Made by a program: the position numbers and the translations under genes
NCBI GenBank assembly: GCA_023653785.1
Contig: JAMKCH010078772.1
Coordinates: forward strand, 17,662 to 81,661
DNA from: Ophioderma brevispina
Taxonomy: Eukaryota; Echinodermata; Ophiuroidea; Amphilepidida; Ophiodermatidae
Reading direction: 5' to 3'
Length of the DNA: 64,000 nucleotides
Notes under the pieces: model-generated
Databases searched by the model: none
Told to the model about the DNA's origin: nothing
Seen by the model: only the letters and a program-made list of their open reading frames with translations
In this document: positions 45,901-60,900 of the stretch, piece by piece
Position numbering within the stretch: position 1 is the first letter of the stretch
Layout of the letters: each line of letters begins with the position of its first letter

Positions 45901-48900
45901 CTTTACGCGCATGAATGAACAACATTTTTACTTAGCCCGACTGAATGAACAGTAATACTACGTCGATTGAAATCGATGAGATGTCCACCGAATGTTCCAA
46001 TATGGCGGTATAGATCGCTATGACGAGTGTGATGTTTTAATCACAGTAATAATTCACAGTTGTAACATTTTTTAATTAATTAGGAACTTTTGACCTTGGT
46101 AAGTCCGAAACAGCGTCCACCAACTCGCTAGATTTTAGTATTGGTAATCAGCGAAAATAATCGTGTTCGTGCCGATTTGAAATAAATTACCGGGACAGCT
46201 GTAAACTGGGCATCAATGGATACATCATTTTAATGTTACCGTAACGGACACACGAACACACACACTAACAGAGTTTCTTGGCGATTTATAGGAGCTTGCT
46301 TCGCAGCTCAAAAATACATGCCACAGCTCCCAACCCCACCCACTGGTCTGTCTTTGGGCGCACTTTTTTTTTTTTTTTTTTTTTGTAGTAATACTACAAC
46401 ACTTTTATACACAGTCCATGGGGCATGGCATAGAATGTCTTTAGCTTCGCCAATTTACTTTGCCCCATGGCCCCACCTGAATGGACAACTCTACACACAC
46501 CGCTCCGCGCACTACCTACAACAGGTAAGTTCGGATAAGCTCACACTTCTGTCTTCACTTTGCTTTACTCGCATGAATGAACAACATTTTTACTTAGCCC
46601 GACTGAATGAACAGTAATACTACGTCGATTGAAATCGATGAGATGTCCACCGAATGTTCCAATATGGCGGTATAGATCGCTATGACGAGTGTGATGTTTT
46701 AATCACAGTAATAATTCACAGTTGTAACATTTTTTAATTAATTAGGAACTTTTGACCTTGGTAAGTCCGAAACAGCGTTTGAAATAAATTACCGGGACAG
46801 CTGTAAACTGGGCATCAATGGATACATCATTTTAATGTTACCGTAACGGACACACGAACACACACACTAACAGAGTTTCTTGGCGATTTATAGGAGCTTG
46901 CTTCGCAGCTCAAAAATACATGCCACAGCTCCCAACCCCACCCACTGGTCTGTCTTTGGGCGCACAATGAAGTAAAGGGTAACACTGCAAAGAAGATCAA
47001 CAAACATATGACATATTGTAGGAGGTCACAAGCTGCAGCTACGTATGTCATTCAGAACCCAGATGCTCTCATGTGTCTGTCCGTGGGTGGAGAAATGTTA
47101 AAAAAGGAACATTACCCCAAAAAGGACAACATTTTACCGTAATATTTTTTTTCTAGAGGAGCTATTGCAACAAATTCTGGGCATATTGTAAGATTGCACA
47201 AGCCGTTGATATATTTGCCATGCCACGGCTGCTCCCCTGGGCCTGTCTTGGGTGTGAAATGTAAAGAAAGCTGAACATTCGCCATGTTTTTTTTCTCGAG
47301 TAGCTTATGTAGCCAGACTCTGCCATATTGTAGGAGAACACAAGAGCTATTACCGATGTCAATAAGGTCGCATGGTATTGTTATACGTCTCATGGATGTC
47401 AAAGGTTAGAAATATCTTTCAAACACAAATAAATGAGCCTTGTGCACAAATGATCTAAATTTTATATAATAACACAGATTTAATGATTTTAATCAGATTG
47501 GTTCAAGAATTTGGTATGTCCAAAACAATATTACGTGTATTACACTTAAATATTTTAGTTATAATACTTATTAGTGTCCACTAATGTCCAGAGTTAAAAG
47601 AAGCGTTGCAGTTCAACGATGATATGTCCTCACAGCGAAGACTCCAAAATGACAGTATGCAAAGTCACACTTATCAATCCTCAATTAATATTCCATGGGA
47701 ATCTTCTCAGTCCTGAAGATAACGTTGTCCAGCAGTTCAAGACGACAAGGTTGAATAAGTTCCTGAACGACACTAATATTCCATCAGTCCAAGATAATCA
47801 CCACGACTTCTATCTATTCACAATTTGGAATCCTATTTTGATTCCAGCACTTTTGGCTTCAAAGACGACAGTAGAATAATTATAGCGGCTTCGCTCACAT
47901 GGAATTATTAAAAATCCTGGCACTAGATACTGTCTGATACTCATTTCAGATCAAAACTAGCTATAACTTTTAGCTATATACTTGTTACTGGTTGCTGCTG
48001 GCAAATCTAACGTCTCCAATCTCTCCTTATATCAGGATTTCACAAAGATTCCCATCTCCAATAATAATCATTACAGCATCATCATGCATAAACATAACCT
48101 TGCGCTGTCCAATAAGATTTCACATAAATGACATCATCTGCATTGCACCATTTTATATAAATAACTTCCTGGGAAAATACCTATTTTGTTTTGTTTTGCA
48201 ACAAAGCTTGGAAACCTCCTTATGCCATTTATAGTACTTGCTCAATCTAGTAAATAACACCTGTATGATCAGTATTGCACAAACAAGTTGACTCATTCTC
48301 TAAATTTAGCATATTGGGGAATTCCATTTCTTCTCTTCCTAGTTGTAAACAATAGGTGTGATTTCAATATAGCACTAGGGCATTTCCTGCTCTTTGTTTA
48401 TCATAAACAAAGTACTTTTCCATGAGAAATCTTATATCAAATAAAATTGAAAAATAAAATAACATTTTCAACCACAAAATGGAGGCTAATATAACAGAAC
48501 CCATGCCGGGGTCTGTCTTTGTGTGGGGAAATGTACGATATGTCAATATTACCTAAAAAGGTGACGTGTTTAATATTTTATTCTTTATTATAGATACCTC
48601 TAGGGAAAGATCAAATCTTACTCAACTTTATGCTTGCTTTGTTGTTTTAATATCATAAAATATAGTACAGTTCTTATAGTTTTACCCGGGAGTTCAACTC
48701 TTTAATTATTTTAACGCTTAAGTGACCCTGGGATTTTCACTCCCATTGTGCCCAAGGGGGGGGGGGGGGGGGTCCATGGGACCCCCTAAGGAAACAACTT
48801 TCCCAGGGAATTTTTGCACAGAATGTGAAGGGTCATAAGACAACCCCAAATCAGCAATAAAAAATGAAATTTGTTATTTTGGCTGCAAATTAGGGGCAAA

Positions 48901-51900
48901 ACATTGTTTTCAAAACACGCGAAAATTGGGAAAAAAGACGGAAAATTCAAATGAGCCTTGCGCTGACATCAAACATTTTGAAAACGTATTTTATGTTGAT
49001 ATCTATTCTAGAAGACCCAAATTATATATATTTAACACAAAACCAACAGTTATAGGGAATCCTGTATTTTTTACGGGTGTTGCAAAATACACGTCATTTT
49101 CCCATAGAGTTTGTACAGTAACGGTTTGGCAACGTCCATGATGAAATTGTTTGTTTTCAGCATTATTTTTAATGTTACTAATAATTGTTTATTTACATGT
49201 ATGTGTGAACTTATATCAGCAAAAACAATTTGCTTTGGTTCTTGGTTTCTTATTCTTATTTTTAAAAATATGCTCAGATGACTTCCTTTAGTGCCCAAGG
49301 GGGGGGGGGGTCCATGGGACCCCCACTAATTAACTAATTAACGGCTTAGCCGATTTTAATTATTTTGGTATGAAAAGAAGCGCATTTAAAAGTCAGACAA
49401 TTACAAAAAATGTTGGCGCAAAAATCCCACGCGTTAAGCGGCCAGCGCGAAAAAAATTTGGGGGTCCATAGGAACCCCCCCCCCTGGTAACTTAAGTGTT
49501 AATATCAGAGCAAGATGCCTTTTTCAAATTTGTCCCTTACATTTACTTACAATTTTCTGTCGTTTGATAGCTCTCAGTTGATTCATTATCACGACTTGTA
49601 TACCTGAAATCGGAAGTGGGAGCTGGTTGTACGGTAAAACTTTCATTCTGACCTGTAAAATATAAACAAGATTGTAAGGCCCGAGTGCACCAACTGGCAG
49701 GAAAGCTACTAGTCATGGACAATCTTGGAATGTGTGCAATAAAATAAACCACTATTGGCAATCTGGTATTTCCAATTCAACCAAGCTCAAGCTCAAAACT
49801 CTTTTGTGACTTTCAGTAAAAGAAATTAACATTTGCCTTCATATTCAGCTTTATTAATTAGAAAGGTAAAGCAGAATATAATATGTTGGAAGTTTGGTAA
49901 TTTGGGGAATTAAGAGTTGGCTTCAAAACTCATCCGCTGATTGATTAGCGGGTCCGCCCGGTTCTGTGCGGTTGAAGTATGTTTTGAAGTCAGCCCTAAC
50001 TTCATTTCAAAAGGTAATGGTATCTTTCGAATATTCGAAGAGTTCGGAATAATACAAAAATCCTGCAAAAGTACCAGTTTCCATAGAAATGTGTGCAATA
50101 TAGAAATGATAATAGCTAATTGCTCAAACAATCTTATAAATAAACATTGTTATCAGAGGTAAACTTACTTTGAGCTTCTTTAAGAAAAAAACTCTCTTGA
50201 GAAAATATTTTTGGAAAGAAAAACAATGAAATGAAACACTTGGCCAACACCAATTACAAGTAGGCCATCTGTAAAGCATATATGGTAATACTTACTAATG
50301 CATTGCAAGCCATAGTACTCGCTTATTTCGACATCGTTGGGCATCAACTGATTGCCAACATACGCTTGCTGAGAGGGTCGCTCAGATATATGGATATTTT
50401 TTCCACCGAGTCTCACATTGGTGCAATCACATGGTGTGGCATATGGGAGAACCCTTTGCCAAACGCCGTTGTCTACTTTTTCGTTTCCAACTTCGCATAC
50501 ATATGCTACAACCTGGAAACTATATCCTGAAAAAGTACAAAATATTCCCTTGACAAGAGTTATTGATTGACCATTTTCATAATGCTATGATTGCTCACAC
50601 GGAAACTAAATCTTACGTAAATCTTCTGTTGACTGACTCACCTGGAGTTATTGACACGATTGAAACACGTCGTGAAAAATTGGCAGTTGTAAATTACAAC
50701 CTATGTCTACGTGTCTGCCATTTTCACTAAACGAACAATCGACGCGAATTTAGACACCTATCATTTTAGAGCTTTAAACAACCCGGTTTGAAGACACAAT
50801 ATCTAATTTTGAATATATATTGATGAATTCTTCAACTTTGCTTCTCTAAAGAGCGTAAGTTTAACTTTTGCTTTTGGAAAAGAGTGTACTGCATCCGAAA
50901 TTGTTTATTTTACGGGTTTACCTAACTTTTCAGACCAGATATGCTCTTCTTGGTATCTCACTACTAATTACTATCGTCTGTATTTTTTAACGTAACTAAG
51001 ATTATTAATCTTTTCTACTTTCTTTTTTAACCTCTGTGATGGTCTCATTTGATGTTCTGCAAACAGTGCAAGTTAGGGGATCTTATCGTCTCCGTCTCTT
51101 TCAACACGTGGACTCTCTGAGTGTTATTTGTATCTTGAATTCAGTCGTTTCATACCTCAAATCAGGACATTTTTCCCCAGAGCGTCTTCGACCAGAAGGT
51201 CAACAGCGATTTTATTGATTTCTCTTGCAATAAAAAAAAATAAAACGTATGTTGACGTGACCGACCGACTGACTGCATGTGAAACGACTTGTTTTGCACA
51301 GATTTTGAAAGCACACTTCCAGTGTTTGGTGCCTTGGATTAGCATACCATTGTATTGATCAGAAAGCAATGTGCCTATACCAGGTGGAAGGTGAATTAGA
51401 CTGTGATGTCATAGTACCTGGCTAGTACTAATTTCGATTTTCCTGCACTCGTTTCTACTAACCGATTTGCTCTCCAATTGAATTGCGCATACCGAAAGTA
51501 AGGGAATTCCGATGACGTCAGCGCTGCCCTCGACTGGGAGATTTTTCACCAAGACTTTTTGAGACTCATATTTTGGATGAAGATATCACGTACGTTTGGT
51601 TTTCCTTATCAAAATCTGTCATTTTTTATGGTTACTACGTGCATATCTACAGATTCACATGTATTTACATGCAGATTATTTTTCTGTACGGAAGAGATTT
51701 TTGATGAATTTGCCTAATTTGGGCCAATTTGCCCTGGCCTCTCGTAAATTATAATGGTGCTATTAGTGATAAAACGGAAATTCAGTCAAATCACATCATA
51801 CGCTGGTTCCCTGCGCCTTGGGCCTCGCTTCATGGCTCGGACTCTTTGGTCAGTTGTGAAGTGGTGAGAGACCAAAGTCGCAGGGAACCAGCGTATGACC

Positions 51901-54900
51901 TGGATCGACCTTTCTTTGACCAGGGACGACGGAGAGCAAATTGTTCATGTATTATATTGAGTGAAAATCGGTGTGCCTGGTTTTGTATCTATTAGAAAAA
52001 GTATATACACCTTTCAAACCCCATATGAAATGCTTACAAATTTCCCCTGTTAATTTTCTCCCCTTCCATATCTCAAAATGCTCAAGAATGCCAAAGTTGC
52101 ATCGTCGAAATTTGGAATCCGCAGTTCAATGTTGCCTAGAAACCATCAGAAATTTTCGGCAAACTCTTTGGCCAGGTGATATGGGCCTACCACAGGACTA
52201 TGCGGCCTCATCCCGAAACAAATTTCTACTGCTTCAATAGGAATGGTATCCCTGTGCATTTAAAATTGCACTTAATTTTATGGTCAGATCAGAACAATTG
52301 GTGCATATCAATATTACTATCACCAGAGAAATTGAAAGAATATTAAGATACCACTTTGGATAATTAGGTCAAATATTTTCTAAAAGCAATTTACCAAATG
52401 TCTATGGCTGAGCTATATATTAGCGAGGTATGTTGTTCTGCAGGAGTTTCATTAAAAAAACACTATTTTTCATCTTTCCTTTGCTTAAATGGACCGGAGG
52501 AGATTTTTAAATTCAGAATACGGATTTCTCTCCATTTGCGCTTGATCGGATTTAGAACACCTACCGAGAAGGTTTTTTGAACAAACAAAAAAGAAAACCC
52601 AAAAGTATATTGGATCTTGCCTGCTATCGTAATCGTTCCCATAGGAAAGCTTGCTCTGATTTTTCTGTCGTACACGACAGAAAATCCTATTATTCATCTT
52701 AATAATCTTATTACATAACGCCTGTGTATTTGGCTTATTCACTTCAGGTGTGATCTAATACGTTGGTAAGCATTCCAAATATGCCCAACAAAAAACGGGT
52801 CAAACAACAACTGGGGCACTTCTTTCTGGAAATGTCCTCGTGTCTCTTCAATAGCATTTTGCCAGTCAGTGTGTAAAATATGATCTAATGCCTCGTGCAA
52901 AAGTTGATAGATTTTATAATGACGTTCTTGTTGCTTCTGTCGACGTATTTCTTGATTTTAGCCCAGTGATATGGCGGTAACCTCATTATTACCTGTCCGT
53001 TTGTTTGGTCAAGTCATCAATTCTGTGTTAAAGGTTGCGTTCGTTGTATATGATATTGTAAAGTTGAGGTTTCTTCAATCAATTTTATTTTTGCCAGCCA
53101 TTCCAGCATTTTGACCTTTAATCTAGTTGTCTGTGGTCAGGTTAGGTTTCCTTTGAGGGCCTGCTACTGGTAAACAGTACTACCTGTCCCAGGGCCGAGT
53201 TGTCGACGGCTAAACCGTTACCCCCATCAATCTGATAGATGATTACCCTGGTAGAATGAAAAAAGAAGATCTATCTACAAGGGCGTCAGCGCTGGGGAGC
53301 TAATGGCGGCCATCCAGCACATGCTGCCTTGCATGGTGGGCGTGGTTGCCCAAAGGCTAGGCCCACCGTCGCAAACTGTGGATTGGCGTCAGGAGGGGAA
53401 TCCGGTCAATTATCTTTTGCTCCAATAAATCCTCACACAACAGCATTGCTGAGTGTGAGGTGTATCCGGCCACCCTCGTTAGCGGGGACAAAACCGGATT
53501 TTAAACTTTGGTTTAACTAAAAACTAGTTGATGGTGGTATTAGAGCATCAGTCCAGAAGGGTTTGATCAAACGAACGAGATACCAATATCTGAACACGGG
53601 AAAATTCAGAGAAAAATATAACTTTTGCAAATATGAAAGTCTACCGGGGACCCGTTGTTGCGTGTAGCCCCAGGAGAGGGGTAAAGTTACTATGGGGTCA
53701 AATGTTTGAACTGCTCTAAATCTAATGTAATATAGCTCAAACTATTCCTTAGGTAACCGGGAGTAAAAAAGTCAATTGGGTCACACGCGTGTGGTGCTTC
53801 CTTTCCAAGATATTTGGGAAATAGGCGAAAGGTCATTTGTTTATTCAAGAAAGGTCATCCTTTGCAATACCCAGATTTGTTTGTAAAAATATTTTTTTAA
53901 TGTTTAATGATACTGATTCCAAATATGAAATGCTTTTGCACTTTCGGCATCTCCTTATTGTTATAACGGGAGGGGTACAAAATTCCCTGTAGGACTCTAT
54001 GGAGACGAGGACATTATACCCCTCCCTATGAAAGGGAACCAACCCTATGCAAAATAAAAAGCATATCTTGAATCAGTATCATACAAGGTCAGTTCATGTC
54101 AATGTCTGTACAAGTACAACTCACTGAACTGTGTGGTGGATGAGCATATTGTAACTAATCGTGTCACTAGTGTGACTGTTTGCTAGAACATTAAGTTTGG
54201 TCTATATGTATAAAACAATACCATACCTTTCCATATTATATTTGCATAATAAGCCCTTATTATACTTACGGTTTCCATACAACCGTCCCTAAGTATTACT
54301 TATCTTTTTCCTGGTCCAACATCCTACTCAAATTTGCTTGTGGAGAGTGTGCTTCAGTCCCATTGTGTTTCTTCTCTTATATATTGTTAAATACAATGTA
54401 TAATGTCCTTACTTATTTTACCTTGATTTAAATCGCGATTCATTTTGTTTCCTCATGTGGTTTTTAGTCTGTAAGTCGATTGTTGATTTGGCATTTTGAT
54501 TCATTTTTATCCTCATATTTTCATAAACAAATACTCACATTTCAAAAGGGGTATTTTCTATATGCATTTTTTTTTGTTACTATCAATTGCTTCTGAAACA
54601 CAGGGCTTTCATCATGTGTTTCTTACCATTTATTCCCTTCAAATTATGCATCAGCCTGGTTTGGAAAGTACTTTATAATTTATTTTTTGTTGGTTTATGA
54701 TTCTATTCAGCCCTTAAAGACACTATCAGTGATTCACTAAATCGACAAATATCATCAAAAATCAGCTTTTTGCCTTTTTGTAACAAGTATAGGTATTCTA
54801 ACATACCCAGCAAGTGATAGGGCCAAAGGTAACCTAATAACGACAAAATCAAATAATTTAGTCAGTACTCTCCGTATGGACACTTACTACAACACGTAAT

Positions 54901-57900
54901 TGAATGGAGATTCATATCTTTGAACACTCCTGTTCTCTTCTTTTTCTGTCAATTTTTCAGTGTAAATTATATAGTCCTACAGCCTTATCCTTCACTTTTA
55001 AGCTATCCCTGCCAATTTCAAATATTTTCAATCTTTAATGTTCCCTGTGCAAACGTATTCTTTCATTATTTATGCGCTTTGTTCTCCATCACTTCTTACA
55101 ATTTGCACAGTGAGCTTAAAATATTCATGGTAAAAACTCGTGTATTATGTATGAGATTTTGACCAACAATTACGCTCCTGGAGCATAAATTAAAGGGAGT
55201 GCTGATCACAATAGCAGTATCGATTTATTCCGCAAAGGTTATCACGGATTAGCGTATAATCGTGCTAAATTGTCCCAGAGCATATTTCACCTGCTGGACA
55301 ACAATGCTTTGCTATTCAGTCAACTGTGACATTATGTGTTATATGACAGTGTTATGGAAATAGCTTTATTTATTAACTAAACAAAGGAACTATAATGAAG
55401 AAGAAAAATATGTAAAAAGAAACCAAAAAAGAGGACAATGGCGGCCTTGACCTCAGGAACGAAGGACAAGTCACATCATGTTCAGTACATTATAAATAAT
55501 ATGAGACCATTTCCACTGAAATTGAAAGCGTTTCTTATATTTGACCCCTGTAGAAGCTAAATCCTGTATAGCACAAACTAGACATTTTTTAAAATCATTT
55601 GTGATCATACGAGCATTTTGGTATGCAATTCAACAACCTTGGACCACCTTTCATTTGACCCTGTATAATCTTTTGCGACCGCAACTCGCTTCAGCTAACC
55701 CCCCCCCTTGAGAATGGGGCCATCATGCATTTTCGTGTATGTCATAGTATTATGTATCCCTGGTATAATAAATGCCTCTTTGCCGCCCCCCCCCCCACCC
55801 ACCCCAGGTGGTACCAATAAGGCTACTTTAGATGGTCTGGCTCATCCACTGATTTCCTTCTATCACTTTCAAACATTTGATATCATAAGCGGACATTTTT
55901 TTATGACAAATCCTGAAGGTTTAACCTCTATACTACTCGTTACCCTTATTTGACTTGCCTCGGTTGTAATAAACTTGCGGCGTTTTCCTTATGCATAGGA
56001 TTTCAACCCTCGAATTTTTTTTACTGTTTCTGCAATGCCGCCCTTGTGAAGAGCCCCGGATCGGGAGGCTTCTAATAAGTTTTTGCCCAAATTATGCTCC
56101 ATGACCAGCTGCTCCAGGACAATATGCTCCTGGAGGGGCAGTGTCCTGGAGCACCTGGTCTGGAGCATATGGTCCCTGGTACCATAAATAATCTTGAAAA
56201 TATTCTCAGTCAAATATGCTCCAAGGAGCATATTTTAATACGCAAATTGTCCAGGAGCATATTGCAAATATGCCCTGGAACAGTGGAGAAATAATCTAAG
56301 TAAATACTTGCTCCAGGAGCATATGTTGGCCAATGCTCCTGGACCATTTGCGTATTCAATATGCTCCAGGAGCATATGACTTAGAATATTTTTCCAGATT
56401 TATTATGCTCCAGGACCATATGCTCAGGACCAGCTGCTCCACGGGGGAAAAAAACCATAGTTCTCCAGGACATAGGGTCCGGGAGCAGCTGGTCCTGGAG
56501 CATAATTTCGGGCCAAAATCTCCTTAGAATCGATCGGGAGATGTTCTTGCACATGGCCGCTATATATGCTCATTAATTATGTTTTATATTACTTTGTAGC
56601 TGAGTCCCCGGCCCTCATTCATAACTCAACATTGCAGATAAGTCCATACGTTTTTAAGGACTGAAGGATTTAGGGTATCAGTGAACGAAATTTCAAATAC
56701 TTCAACGGCCAGTTTTCATCGTGGAGTGAGGAGTAACAAGTGCTGTCACCGCCCGTGGGGATTCGTTGCACGTACTGTTTTGTGGTTTGTTGGTTGGCGG
56801 TAACGCAGACTGTTGACCATAAAATTAACCGTGGTGAACCGTATCCGTGAGCATGAATCTGTGGTCCATTAAGGAGTAGGGGGCCGTTCTTTCTCTTTTG
56901 ACCAAGTATGAAAGTAATCGGTTCAATGCCTATGGAGCAATGACAAAAATTGTTAACCTAGTTCCAACACACAGCCACACACATGACAGCATGTAGCATA
57001 CAGCACATAGCATATCAGCACGAGCATACAGTCAAGCTGGAAAAAGCAATCCCTATTGTCTCCTGCTATTGCAGACGAATACAAAAATCATATAATATTG
57101 TACAAAACCTGCTATTTTGTTTTCAACTCGAAATCATTATATAGGGGTAGATTAGGGAAATCACAAATGTACCAATAACAACATTGGCAATGAATGGCCA
57201 AGGTTGTTGGTAGTAGATTTTTTTAAGATTCATGTATTATAGCTTGCCACCACGAGACCCATAGAAAGTTTAATTTACACTTGCGTGTACACATGGAGCT
57301 ATGATTAAAACGCGTGGTAAAATTGATAGCTGCTTTAAAGGGGCAAAAAAGGTGAGATTTTCATATCATATGAACCGTTAACATTAGTAATCCACGTGTG
57401 CCAAATCTTACGTGCAAATTCGGCCGTGTCTGTAAGTAATTCGCAATTTTGTATTTTCTGTCGGTAAACGGACAGAAATTATAGCACAGTGGTCTATGGA
57501 AACATGGGAAACAAGCATTTGCTCATAACACAAAACCGCAAAGTCGGTATCAGCTAAAAAGTTATGAATAAGCTTTTCTCAAGGATATCTCGTGAACAAT
57601 GAATAAACAGAAGGGGCTGGAATCACGAAATGCGCCTTTAATATGCATATTAGGCTACACCGCTAATTGTATTTTTCGTATTTTTTTAAATTATTTTTTT
57701 ACCTTCTTCTTGGAAGTCCTGGTCCCTTTTCATGACGATTTCTGTGTAAAGCTGGGTATCCTTTATCGATGTATATGAGTAGTGGAACTACATATCTTAA
57801 ATTTGCCAGAGTTTAGTTGAATTTCCCGGTGGCATAAATGAGATCGTAAGTTCACTACACAAGCTCAATTCCCACAGGAAACACGCACACCGCAATGGCC

Positions 57901-60900
57901 GCACACTGCACGGCGTGTCCACACATCCAGCAAATTGCATCACCTGTCCCCTCCCGTCCTGCTCTCAATTTCACACATATCGGCAAACCAGTTGGTTGAC
58001 TAGGTTCCCTGAATTATTATTATTCATAAAATATAATTCCAAGATTCCAAAATGTGAAATCCGCACGAAAAATCGCACGTCCTTTACATGCGACCGCCGA
58101 CGAATCCTACACCTCCAACCGAGAAAAACCCACAGCGGGCCCTGATTACGCCTATCCAATTTAATACGTGCTTTAGACTTGATCCAAATCTTGGACTTGG
58201 CACGATCAGTTTGTAGAGATGCTATATGTTTTTATTGTCTTTTGGGGCCCCACAGGCAGACCCTGCAAAAGGTTAGCATTTATTCTTGAAACGAATAAAA
58301 AGAAAAAAAAAACCTGGAAAAATGACCTTATTTCGTCAAAGTATTCCATATATAGATACACAAAAAACGTTTACCTGTCCGTTCATTGATGAATCCAAAA
58401 CTTTATTTGGTCAAGAGTAAACATTATTTGGTCAAGAGTATTCCATATATAGATACATAAAAAAATGTTTACCTGTCCAGACCGAACCGGTTCATTGGGA
58501 TTCGTTTGCAACGAATCCAAAAACATCATCTCCCTTTAATTGTGCGACCTCGGTATCAGTAACATGAGTGAAGACCCGCAAGAATTTTTAAGAAGTCACG
58601 CCGAGTCAGCCTCAAGAGACGGCAGGGAAGCTTGGAGAAGGAGGTCATCACTTCAAGATTCTGAGACTGTTAATGGTCCGACATGACATCAACTGAAACA
58701 GATTCCAAACGATGGTTAAGGTCTTGTTAATGGGTGCAGCTATGCTGCTGTATTCTAATATGGGACGAACCAATGAAATGTCGCAGTGCGAAGAAGATTT
58801 TTAGGAGCAGAAGGAAATTCTATGGATCAGCCCAATGATCTTCCAAGCCTTTTTGCAGATGGCATCTTGTATACATTCCAGTAGGTTTGCTGGTAATGTG
58901 TGAACGCCCAGGAATCGAGGTAATGTCACAACTGGTTGTTTGGTTGCGATAAAATTGTAGGTTTGGTATGGCTATGCCTAGGATGACCATGGCTTTGGTT
59001 TTCTGTCTTCTCAGCATTGGCTTGGAAGGAAGTTGGATTGAAAACCAATTAACGATTTTGTTAATGGTCATCTTGAAAGTCTACAGTATCTTGGGGTGTT
59101 GTTAATTGTTTGTACCATTGGAGTCCGTCTGCGTAGAGCACTATTTAATATCGCACTAAATTAGTTTATAGAGATCAAGAAAAGAGGGGCCCCAGAACAG
59201 AGATTGAACTCGGGGATTTCGATACACCATATGGATTTTGCTCACTTCAGTCTTTAAAAATTGTTCCCTTTTATTGTTTCTCCTACTAGACAATTGATCA
59301 CAGCGCTTAGGGGTCGTCTCAAAATTGCCCCGTTAACTTTTATGGGTGCTCAAGTGTCCCCCGTTGAATTTATCATGGAGCCACTTTAAGAATTTTTAAA
59401 GGGGGTCAATGTGGGCTTACACCACAATTTCAAAACGGACAACATTCTCAATGTGACAAGTGAGGCAATTCCCAGCAGTGGGTGGGATAATCACCTAACC
59501 AATTGATTCAATTACCCTTTGCTGACCCCACAATGCAAGTTACTCCCTGCAGGGGGTTTTTTACCGTTGCCAGTGACAGTTTGCGGAGTCAAGAACTGCT
59601 ACACTACAATAGTAAATTTTGTTATGGCTCTTTGTTAATGATAATCATGTTTATTATTTATTTTTATATCCATTCAGTTAACAAAAAGTGATGCGTATAA
59701 TTCTAATCTATTTAACTAAGATGTTGTACTACAATAGGTTGTTGTACTATTATATTATTTAGCAAGGAGTTGGACTACTTGTAAAATGGGGTAGTATACT
59801 TTTTACAATTACATAAAATCAATTACATAAAATCAATTTTATATAATGAAGGACATCGATTTGAGCTTAGCTTTTTCACACAGGGATTAGTACGTTGACA
59901 AGCATTATGTATCCTCAAAAACAAGATTTGTTATAAAAATGAGGTTGCCATCCTCGGGAAATCTCTAAGTCAACCTTAAATAGCAGGGTCATAAATCGGG
60001 GTCCTCTCGATATTTCGAATGTTCATTATTCCGAGGGTTCGTTATTCCGAGAGAGTGTCCGTAACCTGACCTGGAATTCACCTTTGACCATTATGCCATT
60101 CTGCGACACTACAAGCTTTATATTTTGAATACAGTCCTGGTTGTGACACACATAACAACTACACGCTGTGGCGTTCAGCCTAACAGACTTCTATGTTTGT
60201 CTCGTTACTATCTCTTTTGATTTCAAAGAGACTTACGATCTTGGCAAACAAAAGAGACACAATAGATAATGATGAAAGGAAATAGGGCTTGAATTATATA
60301 GATCATTACTTGTATCCTTTCCTAAAACCCTCGCACCTTGTCTCTTCGTCAGCTTTATATACGCACTTTTCATCGTTTAAAGAGACACGGGAACATTTCC
60401 AGAAAAATGCTTTTTGGAAATTTTACCAATGTTTAAAATCCCACTCGAAGTGATTTAGCAGAAAGCGCTGTCTTTAGGTAATAAAACGATTATTTAAAGT
60501 GATTTATTGGTGTAAATCTATCGGCACATATATAACGAAATATCCCTAAATAAAACGTACCAGATGGATTTCATGGTCATTGGAATATTCCTTGCGAAAA
60601 AATCCAGATTTATTCCGACAAATGTACACAACTGTATAGCAATCATGGACGCTACTATGTTTATTCCCTGTGGTATATTTACAACGCCGCATGCAATACC
60701 GAAACAGAAGCCAGCGAAAGTATATCCCACACGCGCATATATCACGTGCAAGTTTGCCACTAGCCTCATCCTTGTGAACTTCGTTGAGCACACAAAGGAT
60801 AGGAGCGAAGCTTCGCTTAGAATTTTTTATTGCAAAAAAAAATACACTTTTAAACCTCAGTGATTGAGCAAATTTTAAGAGCCGGTGTTTTGATATCATT

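Noticed and set aside
45587..46617. Frames of 99-122 codons repeated in the tandem duplication
   Set aside because: Their similarity follows from the DNA duplication. No start, splice or domain evidence.
58820..59071. Minus-strand 83-codon frame as a LINE RT piece (NWF...KTKAMVIL)
   Set aside because: A faint resemblance to the NWF-x-KTK-AM motif after the RT core, but the surrounding sequence does not match and it is too short to support.
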